Shown: positions 15,187-19,260 of the stretch, piece after piece
Position numbering within the stretch: the stretch's first letter is position 1
How the letters are laid out: every line of letters starts with the position of its first letter
Assembly (NCBI RefSeq): GCF_052116585.1
Contig: NZ_JBQKKT010000035.1
Span: forward strand, 1 to 19,260
From: Luteococcus sp052116585
Lineage (GTDB): Bacteria > Actinomycetota > Actinomycetes > Propionibacteriales > Propionibacteriaceae
Length of the DNA: 19,260 nucleotides
Direction: 5' to 3'
Program-made: the position numbers and the translations under genes
The notes under the pieces: model-generated
Databases searched by the model: none
Told to the model about the DNA's origin: nothing
Seen by the model: the letters and a program-made list of their open reading frames with translations, nothing else

Positions 15187-18100
15187 ATGGGCATACTCCG
15201 CGTGGTGACTGACGATTTGCACCATCTTCCCCCGCAGGACCATCCCATCCCCGCATCGCTTCTGGGCGGGGAGAAGGTGCCGCCGCCGCGCACCCTGGTG
15301 GACATCTTCCTGGAGACGGTGGAGCAGTATGGCGACCAGCCGGCCCTTGATGCCGGCAGCCAGGTGCTGACCTACGACGAGTTCGCAGAGGCTGCCGGTG
15401 AGGTGGCCGAGGAACTGGCGGCACTCGGCATCGGGCGGGGTGACAAGGTGGGCGTCCGGGTGCCGTCGGGCACCGCAGACCTGTACGTGGCGATCATGGG
15501 CATCTTGCTGGCCGGAGCCGCCTACGTGCCGGTGGATGCCGACGATCCCGACGAACGAGCGCGTACCGTCTTCGAGGAGTCGGCCGCCGCTGCCGTCATC
15601 ACCAAGGACCTGGTCGTCACCAGCCGTCTGACCACGGCTCGGGAGGCCACCGAGGTGCAGACCCCTCGGCTGGGCGACGACTGCTGGGTGATCTTCACCT
15701 CCGGCTCCACTGGCAAGCCCAAGGGCGTGGCCGTGAGCCATCGCAGTGCAGCGGCCTTCGTGGACGCCGAGGCACGCATCTTCCTGCCGAATGCGCCGAT
15801 CGGGCCCAAGGATCGTGTGATGGCTGGTCTGAGCGTGGCCTTCGACGCTAGCTGCGAGGAGATGTGGCTGGCGTGGCGCTTCGGCGCCTGTCTGGTGCCC
15901 GCTCCGCGCAGTCTGGTGAAGTCCGGCGTTGACCTCGGCCCGTGGCTGATCGCCAACCGGATCAGCGTCGTCTCCACGGTTCCCACCCTGGTCTCCCTGT
16001 GGCCCACCGAGGCGATGGACCGGGTGCGTCTGCTCATCGTCGGCGGCGAGGCCTGTCCGCCCGAGCTTGGCGCCCGCTTCGCCACCCCGACGCGTGAGGT
16101 GTGGAACACCTACGGCCCCACCGAGGCCACGGTCGTCGCCTGCGCTGCGCAGCTGGACGGGACGCCTCCGGTCCGCATCGGTCTGCCCCTTGACGGGTGG
16201 GACCTGGCCGTCGTTGACGGGGATGGGAAGCCCGTGGCGGAGGGTGAGGAGGGCGAGCTCATCATCGGGGGCGTCGGGCTGGCCCGCTATCTCGATCCGC
16301 AGAAGGATGCCGAGAAGTATGCCCCGATGCCGAGTCTGGGCTGGGAGCGTGCCTACCGTTCCGGCGACGTCGTGGTCAATGATCCCGAGGGCCTGCTCTT
16401 CCGGGGACGTGCCGATGACCAGGTGAAGGTGGGCGGCCGCCGCATCGAGCTGGGCGAGATCGACTCGGCGCTGCTGCAGTTGCCCGGCGTCATCGGCGCA
16501 GCGGCGGCGGTGCGCAAGACAGCCAGCGGCAATGCGTTGATCGTCGGTTACCTCACGGTGGACCAGGGCTTCGATCGAGAGGCGAGCCTGGCCAAGCTGC
16601 GTGCGGACATGCCCGCCGCCCTGGTTCCGCGACTGGCCGTCGTCGACGACCTGCCCACCCGAACCAGCGGCAAGATCGACCGGGACGCCCTGCCCTGGCC
16701 GCTGCCCGAGGCGGAGGGAGGAGACTCCGATCTGTCCGACACGGCGCGTTGGTTGGCCGACATCTGGCGCGACGTGCTGGGCAGCCGCCCCTCCAACCCC
16801 GACGAGGACTTCTTCACCCTGGGCGGTGGTTCACTGACCGCGGCCCAGATCGTCGCCCGTGTGCGCGAGAAGCACCCGACCGCCACGGTCGCGGACGTCT
16901 ACGAACATTCCACGATCGGGGCCTTCGCCGCGTGGCTGGACACCCTCACGGCCCCAACCGGTCGCCTCAATGAACCCGTGCATCCCGTGCCACACAAGAC
17001 GCAGGCCGGCCAGCTGGCCGCCCTGCTGGGGCTGCGCACCATCAGCGGCCTGCGATGGGTCTTCTGGTTGGCCCTGGCGGCGCGCATCGCGGCCGAGCTC
17101 GGCTGGTCGGTGGCTGCCACCGTGCTGCCCCTGGCCCCCTGGTGGTCCTTGGCCCTGGTGTGGGCACTGCTCGTCTTTGCGCCCGGCCGGTTGGCCCTGA
17201 GCGCCCTGGCCTCGCGGGTCATCCTGGCGGGGATCCAGCCGGGGGACTATCCCCGGGGCGGCAAGGTGCACCTGCGTCTGTGGCTGGCCGAACGGCTGGC
17301 CGACGAGCTCGGTGCCGGCATGATCGGCACCGCCGGCCTGGTGCGGTGGTATGCGCGTCTGCTGGGTTGCACCGTGGAGCAGCACGTCGATCTGCACGCC
17401 ATGCCCCCGGTGACCGGGATGCTGACCCTGGGGGAAGGCTGCTCGGTCGAGACCGAGGTGGACCTGTCGGGTCACTGGATCGACGGCGGCACCCTGCGCC
17501 TGGGCAGCATCGAGATCGGACCGCGCGCACGGATCGGAGCCAGGTCCACCCTGTTGGGTGGATCCCGCGTCGGGTCGGGTGCGGAGATCGCCCCGGGGTC
17601 TGGCGTCTTCGGCAATGTCCCCGCCGACGAACTGTGGTCTGGCTCGCCGGCCGTCCGGATCGGGAAGGCTCGCGGTCCCTGGGAGGCGCAACCGCCCGCC
17701 AAACCGCTGTACACGGCCTTGTACTCGCTGACCGGCACCGCCATCAGCTGCCTGCCGGTGATCGCCATCGCGATCGCCGCCGCTGTGGCCTGGCCCGCGC
17801 TCAGTGGCACAACCACCCTGGGACAGGCTCTGCGCACCGCCGCGCTGTGGCTCCCGCTGGCGGGCCTGGCGGGCTACGCGAGCCTCATGCTGATGATCTG
17901 GGCCTGGATCCGTCTGCTGTCCATCGGTCTGGAGGGTGGCCACCATCCGGTGCAGGGCCGGCAGGCCCTGCAGGCCTGGACCACCATGCGGCTGATGGAT
18001 GAGGCCCGCACCTGGCTCTTCCCGCTCTACGCGGGCGCGGCCACCACCTGGTGGCTGCGTGCCCTGGGCGCCCATGTGGGCAAGGACGCCGAGGCCTCGA

Positions 18101-19095
18101 CGGTACTGATGATTCCCTCGCTGACCTCGGTGGGGGCCGGTGCCTTCCTGGCCGACGACACCCTGATCGGCGGCTATGAGCTGGGCGGTGGCTGGTTGCG
18201 CATCGAGCGCGTGAAGGTGGGCAAGGGCGCGTTCGTCGGCAATTCCGGAATGACCGCTCCCGGCCGCAAGGTGCCCAAGCGGTCATTGGTTGCCGTGCTC
18301 TCCGCGGCACCCCGACGCAAGAAGGCCAAGGCCGGTTCCTCCTGGGTGGGTTCTCCGCCGGAGAAGCTGCGCCGCACGGAGCAGGCTGGTGACACCAGCC
18401 GCACCTATGCGCCGTCGAAGCGGCTGCGCGTGCTGCGCGGAGTGGTGGAGAGTTGCCGCCTCTTCGCGCTGCTGGCGCACTTGGGTCTGCACCTGTTGGG
18501 TGCGGCGATCCTGCTGTGGGTGGCGGCGCACCACGGCTGGTTGGTGGCGATCCTGCTCTCCGCGCCGGTGCTGCTGTTGTGCGGTCTGCTCGCGGCCGTC
18601 ATCGCCGCCCTGGCCAAGTGGATCCTGGTCGGTCGGTGGAAGCGCGACGAGCACCCGCTCTGGTCCGGCGCGGTCTGGCGCGGCGAGTTGGCTGATGCCT
18701 TCGTCGAGTCCGTGGCCGTTCCGTGGCTGCTGCGTCATGTGCCCGGAACCTCTCTGCTCAACGCCTATTTCCGTCTGATGGGCGCCAGGATCGGCCACGG
18801 TGTCTGGTGCGAGACCTACTGGCTGCCGGAGCACGATCTGGTGGTGCTCGAGGACGGCGCCACGGTGAACCGCGGTTGCGTGGTGCAGACCCATCTCTTC
18901 CACGATCGGATCCTGTCCACGGACTCCGTGCAGCTGGGGCAGGGCGCCACGCTGGGCCCCAATTCAGTGATCCTGCCGGCCTCCACGCTGGGGCGTCACG
19001 CGACGGTGGGCCCGGTCTCCTTGGTGATGCGCGGCGAGAGCGTCCCGGACAAGACTCGCTGGATCGGCAACCCGATCGGTCCGTGGGAGGACTGA
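15187..19095 (+). CDS. Pls/PosA family non-ribosomal peptide synthetase (homopoly-amino-acid synthase)
   Basis: This 1302-residue, single-module membrane synthetase has the epsilon-poly-L-lysine synthetase architecture. The adenylation domain (about 30-510) has FTSGSTGKPKG (170-180), FDASCEEMW (219-227), NTYGPTE (307-313), YRSGD (390-394) and Lys496 in TRTSGKID. The carrier domain has LGGGSL with the phosphopantetheine Ser549. Next come three pairs of membrane segments, near 624-672, 848-910 and 1092-1145. Each is followed by a soluble block with hexapeptide-like beta-helix repeats, for example SIEIGPRARIGARSTLLGGSRVG, WLRIERVKVGKGAFVGN and LGQGATLGPNSVILPASTLG. These blocks replace ordinary condensation and thioesterase domains and join monomers iteratively. 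The binding-pocket residues, read by alignment, include Asp220 and Glu224, which suits a basic side chain. The substrate is inferred. The start may be ATG 15187 or GTG 15202/15205; there is no clear ribosome-binding site. Confidence 0.93.
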   Translation: MGILRVVTDDLHHLPPQDHPIPASLLGGEKVPPPRTLVDIFLETVEQYGDQPALDAGSQVLTYDEFAEAAGEVAEELAALGIGRGDKVGVRVPSGTADLYVAIMGILLAGAAYVPVDADDPDERARTVFEESAAAAVITKDLVVTSRLTTAREATEVQTPRLGDDCWVIFTSGSTGKPKGVAVSHRSAAAFVDAEARIFLPNAPIGPKDRVMAGLSVAFDASCEEMWLAWRFGACLVPAPRSLVKSGVDLGPWLIANRISVVSTVPTLVSLWPTEAMDRVRLLIVGGEACPPELGARFATPTREVWNTYGPTEATVVACAAQLDGTPPVRIGLPLDGWDLAVVDGDGKPVAEGEEGELIIGGVGLARYLDPQKDAEKYAPMPSLGWERAYRSGDVVVNDPEGLLFRGRADDQVKVGGRRIELGEIDSALLQLPGVIGAAAAVRKTASGNALIVGYLTVDQGFDREASLAKLRADMPAALVPRLAVVDDLPTRTSGKIDRDALPWPLPEAEGGDSDLSDTARWLADIWRDVLGSRPSNPDEDFFTLGGGSLTAAQIVARVREKHPTATVADVYEHSTIGAFAAWLDTLTAPTGRLNEPVHPVPHKTQAGQLAALLGLRTISGLRWVFWLALAARIAAELGWSVAATVLPLAPWWSLALVWALLVFAPGRLALSALASRVILAGIQPGDYPRGGKVHLRLWLAERLADELGAGMIGTAGLVRWYARLLGCTVEQHVDLHAMPPVTGMLTLGEGCSVETEVDLSGHWIDGGTLRLGSIEIGPRARIGARSTLLGGSRVGSGAEIAPGSGVFGNVPADELWSGSPAVRIGKARGPWEAQPPAKPLYTALYSLTGTAISCLPVIAIAIAAAVAWPALSGTTTLGQALRTAALWLPLAGLAGYASLMLMIWAWIRLLSIGLEGGHHPVQGRQALQAWTTMRLMDEARTWLFPLYAGAATTWWLRALGAHVGKDAEASTVLMIPSLTSVGAGAFLADDTLIGGYELGGGWLRIERVKVGKGAFVGNSGMTAPGRKVPKRSLVAVLSAAPRRKKAKAGSSWVGSPPEKLRRTEQAGDTSRTYAPSKRLRVLRGVVESCRLFALLAHLGLHLLGAAILLWVAAHHGWLVAILLSAPVLLLCGLLAAVIAALAKWILVGRWKRDEHPLWSGAVWRGELADAFVESVAVPWLLRHVPGTSLLNAYFRLMGARIGHGVWCETYWLPEHDLVVLEDGATVNRGCVVQTHLFHDRILSTDSVQLGQGATLGPNSVILPASTLGRHATVGPVSLVMRGESVPDKTRWIGNPIGPWED

Positions 19096-19119
19096 CCTTC
19101 CCGCAGAGCCGGTCATCCC

Positions 19120-19150
19120 GGGCCTGTGGGCAGCATCTGCCCGCAGGCCC
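19120..19150 (+). terminator. Terminator hairpin after the Pls-family gene
   Basis: GGGCCTGTGGGCAG (19120-19133) pairs with CTGCCCGCAGGCCC (19137-19150): 14 bp with one wobble and a CAT loop. No T-run follows. The right arm ends exactly at the CTAG that marks the putative insertion-sequence junction. Confidence 0.75.
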
Positions 19151-19190
19151 TAGTGCGGCGTGCCGTTAGTTCTTGAATGGTTGTGGTTTG

Positions 19191-19216
19191 GGAGAATTGG
19201 TCATGGCCAATTCTCC
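19191..19216 (+). repeat. Inverted repeat over the transposase start codon
   Basis: GGAGAATTGG (19191-19200) and CCAATTCTCC (19207-19216) are perfect 10-bp inverted arms around TCATGG, which contains the ATG at 19203. In RNA the start codon would sit in the loop of a hairpin, a plausible brake on transposase translation. Confidence 0.7.
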
Positions 19217-19260
19217 TGCCCCGGCGCTGGGTCTTCGTGAGGGTGATCGTGAACGTCTGG
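19203..19260 (+). CDS. Transposase N-terminus, IS630 family (partial)
   Basis: Only the first 19 codons are in the window: MANSPAPALGLREGDRERL. The run of leader residues followed by LxLREGDRERL resembles the opening of many actinobacterial IS630-family transposases, which continue with a helix-turn-helix and a DDE catalytic domain. With so few residues the family call rests on this short motif plus the CTAG context, so it is tentative. There is no Shine-Dalgarno sequence in the usual place except GGGAGAA, and that lies in the left arm of the hairpin over the start. Confidence 0.5.
   Translation, partial: MANSPAPALGLREGDRERL

Larger units (their letters stand above)
19151..19260 (+). mobile_element. 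Left end of an IS630-type insertion sequence (cut by window edge)
   Basis: The sequence to the right of the terminator changes character: it is less GC-rich, with TTAGTTCTTGAATGGTTG. It leads into the start of an IS630-like transposase. IS630 elements insert at TA, often in CTAG, and CTAG occurs at 19150-19153. The exact left boundary and inverted repeat cannot be confirmed because the right end lies outside. Confidence 0.5.

Noticed and set aside
16831..18075. A 414-codon minus-strand open frame inside the Pls-family gene
   Set aside because: Gln/Gly/Arg-rich shadow translation; the plus-strand synthetase has clear motifs throughout.

Overview
The window comes from a high-GC, Gram-positive actinobacterium. 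The evidence is the very GC-rich coding sequence, TANNNT-type -10 elements, GTG starts, ATGA/GTGA gene overlaps, and the order rbfA-truB ... ribF ... rpsO-pnp-M16 peptidase, which is typical of actinobacterial chromosomes. The bioA/bioD pair with BioQ-type operators and a Pls-type synthetase also fit. A Propionibacteriaceae-like host is my guess and is not proven by the sequence.

Left part (1-7136): after an odd G/C homopolymer block come rbfA and truB (ribosome maturation and tRNA pseudouridine-55), translationally coupled. Convergent to truB lies a proton-coupled oligopeptide (POT/PTR) transporter, broken by an apparent single-base frameshift near 2763-2772. Divergent from it is bioA-bioD (biotin synthesis). 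The intergenic region carries two perfect TTGAAC-N3-GTTCAA palindromes that look like operators of the biotin repressor BioQ. One overlaps the first codons of the POT gene, which suggests the transporter belongs to the biotin regulon. Next are azlC-azlD on the minus strand (branched-chain amino-acid export type) and divergent ribF (FMN/FAD synthesis).

Middle part (7137-12594): a GNAT acetyltransferase (minus), a small membrane protein probably translated from a leaderless mRNA, rpsO, and pnp. Before pnp is a structured leader of about 220 nt with consecutive hairpins ending just before the Shine-Dalgarno sequence, probably the Actino-pnp type of RNA element. An M16 zinc peptidase follows. Strong GC hairpins separate rpsO/pnp and pnp/peptidase.

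Right part (12595-19260): a polar amino-acid ABC importer made of a substrate-binding/permease fusion and an ATPase. The fusion has a clear signal peptide but no canonical start codon in front of it. About 90 bp downstream is a 1302-residue Pls/PosA-family single-module non-ribosomal peptide synthetase. It has one adenylation domain, one carrier domain, and three membrane-anchored repeats with left-handed beta-helix-like sequence. This is the architecture of the epsilon-poly-L-lysine and related homopoly(amino acid) synthetases. It is the most exciting element of the window, probably a polycationic homopolymer producer with an adjacent amino-acid importer. A terminator hairpin and then the left end of an IS630-type insertion sequence, cut by the window edge, close the region.

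No tRNA, rRNA or CRISPR array was seen.
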